Below, piece after piece: positions 1-7,755 of a stretch of 64,000 nucleotides of DNA. Both the position numbers and the translations under genes were made by a program. Each line of letters opens with the position of its first letter. The first letter of the stretch is position 1. The stretch lies in assembly GCA_017471825.1 (NCBI GenBank), contig JAFURQ010000011.1, positions 151,545 through 215,544 of the forward strand. Direction: 5' to 3'. This DNA is from Clostridia bacterium. GTDB lineage: Bacteria > Bacillota > Clostridia > Oscillospirales > CAG-272. The notes below the pieces were generated by a model. The model saw only the letters and a program-made list of their open reading frames with translations. It was not told where the DNA came from and searched no databases.

Positions 1-1457
1 TGCTCGCTTTTTCTTATCCTGTCAGCAAAGAAGCCGTTCATCTGAATGAGAAACTCATTTTTCGAGATTCTCGTAGCTTTAGAATTTACAAACTGGCTTG
101 AAAGGGGCTTTTTCACCTCTGCCATACGCTCAAGCACCATTCCCCAATTGGCATACGGGGCGGGAGCGCTTTTGGGCTCTTGACTCGGCTTTTTGGGTGC
201 GGGAGCCTCGGGAGCCGCGGTGGGCTTAGGCTCAGGCTTCGGTGCCTCTGCCGCTTCTTGCGGTCTTTCGGTGGGCTTTGATGACACGGGAACACCCATT
301 TTAAGCATTGTGACCTGCTTTTCAAGCTCCTCCACGCGAAGGGCAAGAGCCTCAACGGAGGATACAAGGCGTGCGTCACACATACGTGTGAGGGCGATTT
401 CGGCTATACTGCGCTTCGAGTTGGTCGCTCTTTGCATATTCGTGAGCGCTTCCTCAAGAATTGAGGTATGATAGGAGAGGCGTGCCATAGTGAATTTCTC
501 GGCAATTCCCTTCACTCTCTCGTACTCGCCGTCGGTAAGGTCGAGATACGCCTTTGCTCTATCTGTATTTTTGACAACCATTATATCGCGGTAGGAATCT
601 ATAATTTCCTGCCAGAAAACCGATATATCGCCGCTTGTCATAACGGTTTCGCCTATTATTGAGTAAACGGTGGCAAAATCCGAGGTGGCAACAGCCTCTA
701 TAAGTCTGTACGCGCTCTCGCGGTCTCCTGCACCGAGGGTTGTGGCAACGAGGGTTGCGTCAATATGCTGCTTCGAGCCTGCACAAAGCTCAAGAAGGCT
801 CACCGCATCTCGCATACCGCCTCTTGCGGCTCTTGCGATAAGACGCGCTCCGTCCTCACCGAGATCGATTCCCTCCTCGCGAGCGATTTTTGCCAATCTG
901 TCGACTATCACCTCGGAGCTTATGCGCCTGAAGTCGAAGCGCTGGCAACGGGAGACTATCGTTGTGGGCAACTTATGAAATTCGGTGGTTGCGAGGATGA
1001 AAAGGACGTAGGTCGGCGGCTCTTCAAGCGTTTTCAACAGGGCGTTGAAGGCAGAGCCCGACATCATATGAACCTCGTCTATGATATAGACGCGGTATCT
1101 CAGCGCCGCAGGGGTAAAGCTGATTTCATCCTTTAGGCTTCTGACGTTTTCTACACCGTTATTGCTTGCTGCGTCCATTTCGATAACGTCGGTAGCGATG
1201 CCCATATCTATCGAGCGACAGGATTCACAGCAGTTACAGGGGTTGCCGTCGCGGGAATTTTCGCAGTTAACCGCTTTGGCGAGGATTTTAGCACAGCTTG
1301 TTTTACCCGTTCCGCGAGAGCCGCAGAACAGATAAGCGTGCGAAACCTTATTATTTGCAACCTCATATTTGAGGATGTCGGTTATTCGGTCCTGACCGCA
1401 TACGTCGTCGAAGTCGGTTGGGCGCCATTTTCTGTACAGCGCTTTATAGTCCGCCAT
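1..1457 (-). CDS. dnaX: DNA polymerase III subunit gamma/tau, C-terminus cut by window edge
   Basis: Clamp-loader ATPase subunit of the replicative polymerase. The minus strand from the ATG at 1455-1457 reads MADYKALYRKWRPTDFDDV, the typical DnaX opening, followed by the P-loop GSRGTGKT, a four-Cys zinc module (CENSRDGNPCNCCESC), the Walker B region IIDEVHMMS and the sensor stretch ATTEFHKLPTTIVSRCQ. After about residue 365 comes a Pro/Ala/Glu/Lys-rich tau-type linker. The reading frame is open to base 1, so the C-terminal tau domain lies outside the window. It lies directly downstream of the SRP RNA on the same strand, a common Clostridia arrangement. Any programmed frameshift site producing gamma cannot be judged from the part seen. 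Confidence 0.97.
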   Translation of the reverse strand, partial: MADYKALYRKWRPTDFDDVCGQDRITDILKYEVANNKVSHAYLFCGSRGTGKTSCAKILAKAVNCENSRDGNPCNCCESCRSIDMGIATDVIEMDAASNNGVENVRSLKDEISFTPAALRYRVYIIDEVHMMSGSAFNALLKTLEEPPTYVLFILATTEFHKLPTTIVSRCQRFDFRRISSEVIVDRLAKIAREEGIDLGEDGARLIARAARGGMRDAVSLLELCAGSKQHIDATLVATTLGAGDRESAYRLIEAVATSDFATVYSIIGETVMTSGDISVFWQEIIDSYRDIMVVKNTDRAKAYLDLTDGEYERVKGIAEKFTMARLSYHTSILEEALTNMQRATNSKRSIAEIALTRMCDARLVSSVEALALRVEELEKQVTMLKMGVPVSSKPTERPQEAAEAPKPEPKPTAAPEAPAPKKPSQEPKSAPAPYANWGMVLERMAEVKKPLSSQFVNSKATRISKNEFLIQMNGFFADRIRKSE

Positions 1458-1483
1458 AATATCTCTCTTTCGGTTAGAATTTT

Positions 1484-1533
1484 AAAAAACAAAAGGCGCA
1501 GGCGGCATATCGGCGTTATACCGCATAAGCGCC
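1484..1533 (-). terminator. Terminator-like hairpin between SRP RNA and dnaX
   Basis: Read on the minus strand, an outer GGCGC/GCGCC stem encloses a second GC-rich stem and is followed by TTTTGTTTTTT. It would end the SRP RNA transcript before dnaX or attenuate read-through into it. Confidence 0.6.
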
Positions 1534-1569
1534 ATAGATACATTATATATTTTTCTGTACGTCGGATAG

Positions 1570-1853
1570 AGCCATACACCTCCCCGTCGAGATACCCTTA
1601 CACACGTTAACCGCCACGTCTGCTCCGAACAGGCACCCCTGCGGCACACCCGATAAACCGCTTAATGCTGCTTGGTTCCCCACCTGACATGGTTCACAGC
1701 CTCGGATTGCGCAAGACCCATCCTTCAACACAGAAGAAAACGGCGCAGGCTGCACAAGAATAGCCCTCGGGGGAGGAATGAACCCCTGCTATAGCGGATT
1801 TCAGGTACAAGGCACCGCTACTTCCCCGGCTGGTATGGCTCCACCCGACGCAC
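1570..1853 (-). ncRNA. ffs: Signal recognition particle RNA, large bacterial type
   Basis: RNA scaffold of the signal recognition particle. The minus strand contains the diagnostic domain-IV segment (ACCATGTCAGGTGGGGAACC followed by AAGCAGCATTAAGCGG) with the conserved SRP54-binding internal loops. The two ends pair: GCCATAC near 1839-1833 with GTATGGC near 1576-1570, closing an RNA of about 270-285 nt, the length of the large Bacillus/Clostridium form carrying an Alu-like domain. Ends are estimated from the closing helix and promoter, not mapped. The nearby secA gene belongs to the same export pathway but is not linked. Confidence 0.95.
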
Positions 1854-1875
1854 AGAAAATGAGTTTAACATTAAG

Positions 1876-1904
1876 ATTATAACAAAATAAAATAAAAAAA
1901 GCAA
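1876..1904 (-). promoter_or_regulatory. Sigma-A promoter of SRP RNA
   Basis: On the minus strand, -35 TTGCTT (1899-1904), 17-base spacer, -10 TATAAT (1876-1881). The predicted start is near 1869, just before the mature SRP RNA. Confidence 0.7.
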
Positions 1905-1947
1905 TACCTTTAAAAGATTTTTTACTTTTATTTTATCGACAGATTTT

Positions 1948-2664
1948 TCAGGTAATATAACCGCCGCTGACGTTCATTACGTCACCCGTGATAAACGCGG
2001 CCTCATCGCTCGCCAAAAACAGAGCCGCCGCGGCAACCTCCTCAGGTGCGCCGAGGCGCATTACGGGGGTTTCGTCACAGAGGGCGGTGATATCCTCGTC
2101 TGATAGACGGGCGTTCATTTCGGTATTGATAACGCCGGGGGCTATGCAGTTCACCGTTATTCCCGATGGGCCGAGCTCCTTGGCGAGAGCCTTGGTCATA
2201 CCTATGATTGCCGCCTTGCTCGCAGAGTAGGCGACCTCGCAGGAGGCACCCACGATTCCCCACATGCTCGATACGTTGATTATCCTTCCGCACTTTGCGT
2301 TTATCATATCCGGCAGAGCCTCGCGAGTATAGAGAAACACACCGTCGACGTTCTCGGAAAAGATTGCTCTCCACTCCTCAAGCGAGAGGTCGGTAAATAG
2401 CGAAAAATGGGAAACTGCCGAATTATTTATCAGTATTTCTACGTTTCCGAGCTTTTCTTTCGTAATCGCTACAGCTTTCTTAACATCGTTTTCAGAGGTG
2501 GTATCGGCGCATATTGCAAGGGCGCCCGTCGCCAGAGAAAGCTCCTCTGCCGCCTTGCCGGAGCACTTATAGGTAAATGCTACGCGGTAGCCTTTTTTTG
2601 AAAAAAGCTCTACCATTGCTCTGCCTATTCCGCGAGAGCCGCCTGTTATAAGAACGGTTTTCAT
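1948..2664 (-). CDS. Short-chain dehydrogenase/reductase, FabG-like
   Basis: NAD(P)H-dependent oxidoreductase of 238 residues, the usual size for 3-oxoacyl-ACP reductase-like SDRs. The N-terminus has the Rossmann nucleotide motif TGGSRGIGRA (residues 7-16), then NNSA, the catalytic Ser in NVSSMWG and the YSASK active-site Tyr/Lys pair; the C-terminus ends in GDVMNVSGGYIT as in FabG proteins. It is a single gene rather than part of a fatty-acid operon, so the real substrate may be another ketone or sugar; the FabG name describes similarity only. It has its own consensus promoter back-to-back with that of the next gene. Confidence 0.85.
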   Translation of the reverse strand: MKTVLITGGSRGIGRAMVELFSKKGYRVAFTYKCSGKAAEELSLATGALAICADTTSENDVKKAVAITKEKLGNVEILINNSAVSHFSLFTDLSLEEWRAIFSENVDGVFLYTREALPDMINAKCGRIINVSSMWGIVGASCEVAYSASKAAIIGMTKALAKELGPSGITVNCIAPGVINTEMNARLSDEDITALCDETPVMRLGAPEEVAAAALFLASDEAAFITGDVMNVSGGYIT

Positions 2665-2703
2665 ACTGCTGTTCCTTTATAATTATTTTAAAATCTTGTA
2701 CCT

Positions 2704-2732
2704 ATTATATACCCAAAACAATTTAATGTCAA
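2704..2732 (-). promoter_or_regulatory. Sigma-A promoter of the SDR gene
   Basis: TTGACA (2727-2732) and TATAAT (2704-2709) on the minus strand with a 17-base spacer; a perfect consensus. Confidence 0.8.
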
Positions 2733-2734
2733 TA

Positions 2735-2763
2735 TTGACCTTGTGAAAAATAAGATGTATAAT
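2735..2763 (+). promoter_or_regulatory. Sigma-A promoter of the atypical response regulator
   Basis: TTGACC (2735-2740), 17-base spacer, TATAAT (2758-2763). Its -35 is two bases from the -35 of the divergent SDR promoter, so the two polymerases probably compete. Confidence 0.75.
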
Positions 2764-2779
2764 ATATGAGGAGGAAGAA

Positions 2780-3451
2780 ATGATACTTATTATTGACAAC
2801 CGTAAAAGAGCGGCAAGAAATCTTGCCGATATGTTCAGCTATATGGGATTTCTGTGCGCGGCGGCAACACCGAGCGAGGCGTTGAGCACGGTGTCCACGC
2901 TATACAGGGCAATCATCGTCACCTCCCCAACGGCGCTTATTGATAAGGCGGATTATCTGCGGCGGTTGCGCTCTTATGCACCTGATATACCGATTTTTGC
3001 AATGACGGATGACGAGAGCTTAGTGAGTGAGGAGCTGTTTGACTGTACTCTTGACAAGAATGCATTTGCCGCGAAGCTTGCGGAAAGGGTTATGGACTAC
3101 TGCGACTCGCGTGCTCTTGATATACCCGGGCATTATTCGCTTGCGGGGCTAGACGTTTCCGCGGATTTGAACTGCGCTATGTATTTTGACAAGGTGCTTC
3201 CCTTCACAAAAACCGAATGTATGATTTTGCGCTATCTTGTGCGCTCATATCCGAGGACGGTTAATGCGGAGAGCATTTTGCACGCGGTGTACCGTCCGTC
3301 GAAGATGCCCGACGTGGCTAACATCAGAACACACGTTTCCATAATCAACAAGAAATTCCGTCAGGTGACGGGGCGCTCGCTGATACAGCAGAGCTTCGGC
3401 GAGGGATACAAGCTTCTTGCAGTTGAAAAAGAACCTGCTTTGAGCGTATAA
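2780..3451 (+). CDS. OmpR-like regulator with a degenerate receiver domain
   Basis: Probable DNA-binding transcription factor, 223 residues. Residues 1-115 have the receiver fold pattern (MILIIDNRKRA at strand 1, PIFAMTDD at strand 4, TLDKN at strand 5). At the strand-3 position where the phospho-accepting Asp should sit the sequence is AIIVTSPT, with Thr/Ser instead of Asp, and only one acidic residue remains in the usual acidic pair. Residues 140-218 form a winged helix with PFTKTECMILRYL and the wing GEGYKL. No histidine kinase is adjacent. This points to a pseudo-receiver regulator that does not use aspartyl phosphorylation. The start follows an AGGAGGAAGAA ribosome binding site. Confidence 0.75.
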   Translation: MILIIDNRKRAARNLADMFSYMGFLCAAATPSEALSTVSTLYRAIIVTSPTALIDKADYLRRLRSYAPDIPIFAMTDDESLVSEELFDCTLDKNAFAAKLAERVMDYCDSRALDIPGHYSLAGLDVSADLNCAMYFDKVLPFTKTECMILRYLVRSYPRTVNAESILHAVYRPSKMPDVANIRTHVSIINKKFRQVTGRSLIQQSFGEGYKLLAVEKEPALSV

Positions 3452-3485
3452 AAGGCGATAGGACAAGCTCCTATCGCTTTTTTTG
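3451..3485 (+). terminator. Terminator after the regulator gene
   Basis: GCGATAGGA / TCCTATCGC stem with a five-base loop followed by seven T, starting at the stop codon of the regulator and isolating it from sigK. Confidence 0.85.
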
Positions 3486-3540
3486 CATTTTGACAAGCCT
3501 TACCGACATATAGTTTTACAGCTTATTTGGAGGTTTTGTT

Positions 3541-4242
3541 ATGCTGAATTTATACAGGCTGCTTTTGCGCTTTATTTCGCTCATTTTAGGGCTCGACGTA
3601 GCGGAGAACTTCCCTCCTCCGCTTTCACCGTCGGAGGAACGGGAGCTTTTTCTGCGAATGAGGAACGGTGACGCTTCTGCGAGGACGAAAATCATAGAGC
3701 ATAATTTACGGCTCGTTTCGCACATTATAAGAAAATACTATGCGTCGTACGGCGATCAGGATGAGCTTCTATCCATTGGAAGCCTCGGACTTATTAAGGC
3801 GGTGGATTCCTACAAAAGCGAGGTTGGAACGAGGTTTGCTACCTACGGTGCGAGGTGCATACAGAACGAGATTCTTATGTTTTTCCGTTCACGCAAAAAA
3901 GCATCGCACGAGGTGTCGATAAACGAAACGATTGATATTGACAAGGACGGAAATCCGCTTACCTACCTTGATATAATGAGCACAGAGGACACAATGGCGG
4001 AGGATATTGAAATGGAGGGACATATAAGAAGCGTGCGCGCGCTCGTTGACGAAAGGCTCACGGGGCGAGAGCGGGAAATTATTATTCTCAGATTCGGGCT
4101 TATGGGCTACGAGCCGAAAACGCAACGCGAGGTGGCAAAGCATCTCGGAATTTCGCGCTCTTACGTTTCGAGAATTGAAAAAAAGGCGCTTGAAACTCTC
4201 AGGCTTTCCTTTGGAAAATCGCGCCCGGATTTCAGCGATTGA
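3541..4242 (+). CDS. sigK: RNA polymerase sporulation sigma factor, pro-sigma-K
   Basis: Late mother-cell sigma factor, 233 residues. A hydrophobic N-terminal stretch of about 20 residues (MLNLYRLLLRFISLILGL) matches the membrane-anchoring pro-sequence removed by SpoIVFB in known endospore formers. Region 2 follows (NLRLVSHIIRKYY, DELLSIGSLGLIKAVDSY, RFATYGARCIQNEILMFFR) and then region 4 (GREREIIILRFGL, TQREVAKHLGISRSYVSRIEKKAL). The charged stretch EVSINETIDIDKDGNPLTYL is typical of SigK/SigE. The gene is uninterrupted: no skin-type element splits it. A GGAGG site seven bases before the ATG sets the start. Confidence 0.93.
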   Translation: MLNLYRLLLRFISLILGLDVAENFPPPLSPSEERELFLRMRNGDASARTKIIEHNLRLVSHIIRKYYASYGDQDELLSIGSLGLIKAVDSYKSEVGTRFATYGARCIQNEILMFFRSRKKASHEVSINETIDIDKDGNPLTYLDIMSTEDTMAEDIEMEGHIRSVRALVDERLTGREREIIILRFGLMGYEPKTQREVAKHLGISRSYVSRIEKKALETLRLSFGKSRPDFSD

Positions 4243-4331
4243 CAATTTTTACATACATAAAATACGGATATACGGAAAAGATAACGGTGACATCGCACAG
4301 TGCGATGCAAAAACAAAACCGAGGTTTATGT

Positions 4332-4550
4332 ATGACGATAATAAACAAAATTGCGCTGCTTATTGCTATAATAGGTACGCTCAACTGGGGGCTTGTCGGT
4401 CTTTTCTCCTTTGACCTTGTAGCCTTCATTGCAGGCGGAGCAACTACGGTTCTCGCGCGCATTATTTACGTGCTTGTCGCTATTGCGGGTATATGGTGCG
4501 TTTCTATGCTCTTCCGCCCCAACGACGAGCTTGCCGAGCATCACGCGTAA
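4332..4550 (+). CDS. DUF378 small membrane protein
   Basis: Protein of 72 residues with two hydrophobic spans (about residues 3-30 and 38-60) and the family hallmark GTLNWGLVGLF. The function of DUF378 is not known. The start at 4332 is chosen because the family begins MxxINKIALLI and a GAGG site lies seven bases upstream; an in-frame extension upstream looks non-coding. The 4291-4307 palindrome CATCGCACAGTGCGATG lies in its leader. A terminator follows at once, so it is monocistronic. Confidence 0.8.
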   Translation: MTIINKIALLIAIIGTLNWGLVGLFSFDLVAFIAGGATTVLARIIYVLVAIAGIWCVSMLFRPNDELAEHHA

Positions 4551-4558
4551 GGCAGAGG

Positions 4559-4595
4559 AAGGCATTGCCGAGCTTTTTCGGTGATGCCTTTTTTG
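4559..4595 (+). terminator. Terminator after DUF378 gene
   Basis: AAGGCATTGCCGA / TCGGTGATGCCTT stem with a short T-rich loop and trailing T run. Confidence 0.85.
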
Positions 4596-4765
4596 TTTTT
4601 TCGCGTATGTGCGAGCTTTTTTGCGCTAACCCTTTACCGTTTATTTCATAAAATGTTAGTGGAAATGAAAATTCTTGTTTATTTGCCGCTGTTTTGGCAA
4701 AAATAGTGGTACGAGGGTTTTACGACAATAAAAAGGAGAAGAAAATTTTTTCTTGGGAACTGAAA

Positions 4766-5119
4766 ATGAACATAAAGCGCGGAGATATTTATTATGCGGA
4801 TTTGAGTCCGGTTATCGGAAGTGAGCAAGGCGGGCTTCGCCCTGTTTTGATAGTACAGAACGACGTGGGAAACCGTTACAGTCCGACTGTTATAGCGGCG
4901 GCTATTACCTCGAAAATGGGAAAGGCTAGACTACCCACACACATAGATATTCCCGGGGCGGATGCGGGACTGACGAAGGACAGCGTAATTTTGCTCGAGC
5001 AGGTGCGGACGATAGATAAAAAGCGGCTGAAGGAGAAGATGGGACATCTTGACGATGAGACGATGAATCACGTGAACAGCGCAATACAGGTAAGCTTTGG
5101 TCTTGGCGAGCAGTCATAA
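4766..5119 (+). CDS. MazF/EndoA-type endoribonuclease toxin, no visible antitoxin
   Basis: Sequence-specific mRNA interferase of the PemK/MazF family, 117 residues. [35 protein letters not shown] and [13 protein letters not shown] line up with Bacillus EndoA along the full length, including the catalytic Arg in RPVL and Thr/Ser in ITSK. The start at 4766 is chosen by family alignment; its Shine-Dalgarno is poor, and a better AAGGAG lies 28 bases upstream without a matching start. In Bacillus the toxin follows its ribbon-helix-helix antitoxin; here the upstream 215 bases hold only a terminator and no convincing antitoxin gene, and downstream is an S1 protein. Confidence 0.88.
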   Translation: MNIKRGDIYYADLSPVIGSEQGGLRPVLIVQNDVGNRYSPTVIAAAITSKMGKARLPTHIDIPGADAGLTKDSVILLEQVRTIDKKRLKEKMGHLDDETMNHVNSAIQVSFGLGEQS

Positions 5120-5181
5120 TATTTTATTTACCTTCATATATTGATTCAGGAAAGTCAAAAAACGAATCGGAAGGTGATATT

Positions 5182-6114
5182 ATGAACAGGTACAAACCGG
5201 AGGGAATGCTGATTGGGTCGCTTCAGAATCACGAGTATATTTCAACGCAAAAGGGGCTTGAGCGCGCTCTTGAGCGTCACGTGATTTTAGAGGCCCCCGC
5301 TATCCTTTGTGACCATAATTTTAATTTGCACGTTGCGCTTGGTGAGAGGATGCGCGGAATAATACCGCGCGAGGAGGTGCAATATCTGCGCGACGAGGAA
5401 ATCAAGGATATTGCAATACTCACGCGCGTAGGAAAGACCGTTTGCTTTACCGTAAGCGGCTTTGAGCGCGACGGGTCGGGAGAGATAATTGCCCTGCTTT
5501 CACGCAGGCAGGCGCAAATGGAGTGTATGGAAAATTACATTCGCACTCTTATGCCGGGTGATATAATTCCGAGCCGCATAACGCATCTTGAAAGCTTCGG
5601 TGCTTTTGTTGATATAGGGTGCGGTATCGTTTCTCTTCTGTCGATTGATTCGATTTCGGTATCGAGGATTGCGCATCCTTCTGCGCGACTGAGCGTCGGG
5701 GATTCTCTGTTCACGGTTGTGAAAAGCATTGACGAGCGCGGAAGGATATACGTATCCGAGCGAGAGCTACTCGGCAGCTGGCAGGAAAACGCCGACCTTT
5801 TCACCGAGGGGCAGACCGTGCGCGGCATTATACGAAGCGTGGAGAGCTACGGTATTTTCGTTGAGCTGAAGCCGAATCTCGCAGGTCTTGCGGAATACAA
5901 GGACGACGTTTCGCCCGGGCAAACCGCGGCGGTTTACATAAAGAGCATTATTCCTGAAAAAATGAAGATAAAGCTGATAATTATCGACTCTCACGACGCG
6001 CCGATTGCGGTCGAGCCGCTCGATTACTTTATCGACACGGAGAGCGTGACGCATATTGATTCCTGGACCTACTCACCGCCCGATTGCAAACGGGTGATTG
6101 AAACGGTGTTTTAG
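5182..6114 (+). CDS. S1 RNA-binding domain protein
   Basis: Probable RNA-binding protein of 310 residues. Two clear S1 folds are visible: about residues 120-190 (GDIIPSRITHLESFGAFVDI ... GRIYVSERELLGSW) and 203-270 (GQTVRGIIRSVESYGIFVEL). The N-terminal 110 residues look like a worn first S1 repeat. It is shorter than ribosomal protein S1 and resembles the extra S1-like proteins of Clostridia, where a role in translation or RNA turnover is presumed. It sits 62 bases after the MazF-type ribonuclease, so a common RNA theme is possible. GGAAGGTGA precedes the ATG. The gene ends with TAG, confirming that TAG is used as a stop in this genome. Confidence 0.8.
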   Translation: MNRYKPEGMLIGSLQNHEYISTQKGLERALERHVILEAPAILCDHNFNLHVALGERMRGIIPREEVQYLRDEEIKDIAILTRVGKTVCFTVSGFERDGSGEIIALLSRRQAQMECMENYIRTLMPGDIIPSRITHLESFGAFVDIGCGIVSLLSIDSISVSRIAHPSARLSVGDSLFTVVKSIDERGRIYVSERELLGSWQENADLFTEGQTVRGIIRSVESYGIFVELKPNLAGLAEYKDDVSPGQTAAVYIKSIIPEKMKIKLIIIDSHDAPIAVEPLDYFIDTESVTHIDSWTYSPPDCKRVIETVF

Positions 6115-6124
6115 AGTTTCATAT

Positions 6125-6166
6125 AACATAAAAACGGCAGAGGTACCGCATTTGCAGTACCTCTGC
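6125..6166 (-). terminator. Terminator of the LRR lipoprotein gene
   Basis: Perfect GCAGAGGTAC / GTACCTCTGC inverted repeat (6137-6146 and 6157-6166) followed on the minus strand by CGTTTTT. Confidence 0.75.
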
Positions 6167-6171
6167 TATTG

Positions 6172-6785
6172 TTATTCTTCGCCTGTATATCCCCAAACGA
6201 CAGGGCAGTTTGAATAGTTCCAAAGCGGATGCCATCCCGAAGGCTTGCTTGCAGCCTCGCAATAGATAGTAAGGCTTGAGCAAACGGAGAACACAGTTAT
6301 CCAATATATGTCACGCTATCCGGTATAATTACGCTCGTAAGGCTTGAGCAATATTGGAACGCATCACAGCCAATATCTGTTACGCTATCTGGTATAGTTA
6401 TGCTTGCAAGGCTTGTGCAACCATAGAATGCTCTATCGCCAATACTTGTTACACTATCGGGGATGGTTATGCTCGTGAGGTTGTCGCAATACTGGAACGC
6501 ATAATTGCCAATACTCATTACGGGCAAATCGTTGTAGCACGAGGGGATTACAATATCGGTGTCGGTGCAGTTGACTATGTCTGAAACAGAATAAGAAATG
6601 TTGTCAGAATTTAAGGAAAATTCTAATCCTTCACTATATTGAAAATTAGGAGTTTCCGTCGTAGGATTATCTCCGTTGTCACCATCGGGATTATTGCCGT
6701 CATTGCCGACGTTACAGGATATGAACGCGAGACAGAGCATTAGGCAAAGCGCGAGTGTGATAAAAAGCTTTAGTCTTGTTTTCAT
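6172..6785 (-). pseudogene. BspA-type LRR lipoprotein, frameshifted near its 3' end
   Basis: Surface lipoprotein gene. It starts at 6785 after AAAAGGAGAAG and encodes a lipoprotein signal (MKTRLKLFITLALCLM... AFISC), a Gly/Asn/Asp linker and three to four LRR_5 repeats of the form SITIPDSVTSIGDRAFYGC. The frame hits TAA at 6297-6299 just after DSVTYIG. A shift of one base restores the expected tail FSVCSSLTIYCEAASKPSGW ... ending GYTGEE at 6172. Eight bases instead of nine lie between the IG codons and the next Phe, so a single-base deletion explains it. It may be a true pseudogene or a sequencing error. The unshifted product would be about 160 residues. Confidence 0.75.
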
Positions 6786-6811
6786 TAGTCTTCTCCTTTT
6801 ATGAATGAAAT

Positions 6812-6958
6812 AAAAAAGTGCGCTCGCAAAGCGAGCGCACTCCATCAAGTACTTCACTTTGCTGCGACACAAACCTTTCACGCAAGTATACGAAAAAGAC
6901 GGAAGTACTAAAATGGCATAGTACACCCTTGCGTGAAAAATATTCGGTTTATGTCGCA
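6812..6958 (-). ncRNA. Candidate structured RNA with its own promoter and terminator
   Basis: Minus-strand unit of about 145 nt. P1 pairs TGCGACATAAACC (6958-6946) with GGTTTGTGTCGCA (6875-6863), 13 pairs including one G-U. P2 pairs TTTCACGCAAG (6938-6928) with CTTGCGTGAAA (6886-6876), stacking directly on P1 with a seven-base bulge on one side, and extends by TGTAC/GTATA. The apical loop AGTACTTC (6909-6902) is complementary over eight bases to GAAGTACT (6855-6848) in the 3' linker, a possible pseudoknot. It ends in the stem GTGCGCTCGC / GCGAGCGCAC (6840-6818) plus TTTTTT. I do not recognise a known RNA family. It may be a free small RNA or a leader acting on the LRR gene that starts 27 bases after the T run. 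Confidence 0.6.
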
Positions 6959-6963
6959 ACTCT

Positions 6964-6992
6964 ATTATAGCACCCTGATTTTAAAATGTCAA
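6964..6992 (-). promoter_or_regulatory. Perfect sigma-A promoter of the candidate RNA
   Basis: TTGACA (6987-6992), 17-base spacer, TATAAT (6964-6969), predicted start at about 6957, the first bases of helix P1. Confidence 0.85.
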
Positions 6993-7083
6993 TAGAGCGC
7001 GGAGAGGTTATGTTTTTTGCTTTTTTGTTGACTTATGCGGTAAATTGTGTTAAAATCAGGTAACGACTTTTGGTGAGGTGCGT

Positions 7084-7755
7084 ATGGTTAAGCTTGGAAA
7101 TGACTGGGATGAGCTCCTGGCAGAGGAGTTCGGGAAGGAATATTATCTTGAGCTGCGCGAGTTTTTAAAATCGGAGTATTCGTCGCGCAGGATATATCCG
7201 CCGATGAATGATATATACAATGCTCTGCGCTATACGTCGTTTGCCGATACGAGAGTCGTTATTCTCGGGCAGGACCCGTATCACGGAGTCGGGCAGGCGC
7301 ACGGTCTGTGCTTTTCCGTTAAGGAGGGCGTTGTACCGCCGCCGTCGCTGAAAAACATTTTCAAGGAGCTGAAGGCGGAGATCGGTATGGCGGAGCCGCC
7401 GACGGGCGAGCTTACAGGCTGGGCAAGACAGGGAGTTTTGCTTCTTAACACTACCCTGACCGTGCGCGAGGGAGCTCCGCAGAGCCACAAGGGGCGCGGC
7501 TGGGAGATACTCACTGACAAAATCATTTCCCTGCTCAACGAAAAGTCCGACGGCGTGGTATTTATGCTTTGGGGCGGAAATGCACGAGCGAAAAAGGCAC
7601 TTTTGACAAACCGCAATCACCTTGTGCTTGAATGCGCGCATCCGAGTCCGCTTTCGGCTTACAACGGATTTTTCGGCTGCGGTCATTTTGTTAAAGCAAA
7701 TGAATTTCTTGCTTCGCGAGGACTTTCGGTTATTGATTGGAGCAAGACGAAATAA
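7084..7755 (+). CDS. ung: Uracil-DNA glycosylase, family 1
   Basis: Base-excision repair enzyme removing uracil from DNA, 223 residues, usual length for the family. The catalytic water-activating loop GQDPYH is present, followed by GLCFSV, the uracil-binding LNTTLTV segment, and the C-terminal HPSPLSA minor-groove loop ending in GCGHFVKAN. ATG at 7084 is preferred because GGTGAGG lies six bases upstream; a GTG at 7078 is possible but would overlap that site. It stands alone, with a hairpin terminator downstream. Confidence 0.96.
   Translation: MVKLGNDWDELLAEEFGKEYYLELREFLKSEYSSRRIYPPMNDIYNALRYTSFADTRVVILGQDPYHGVGQAHGLCFSVKEGVVPPPSLKNIFKELKAEIGMAEPPTGELTGWARQGVLLLNTTLTVREGAPQSHKGRGWEILTDKIISLLNEKSDGVVFMLWGGNARAKKALLTNRNHLVLECAHPSPLSAYNGFFGCGHFVKANEFLASRGLSVIDWSKTK

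Noticed and set aside
1-1136. Long open frames on the plus strand opposite dnaX
   Set aside because: They are mirror frames of the GC-rich dnaX sequence; the minus-strand frame carries unmistakable clamp-loader motifs.
4652-4705. A 17-codon frame ahead of mazF as a possible antitoxin
   Set aside because: It has no ribosome binding site, is far too short, and does not resemble MazE or EndoAI.
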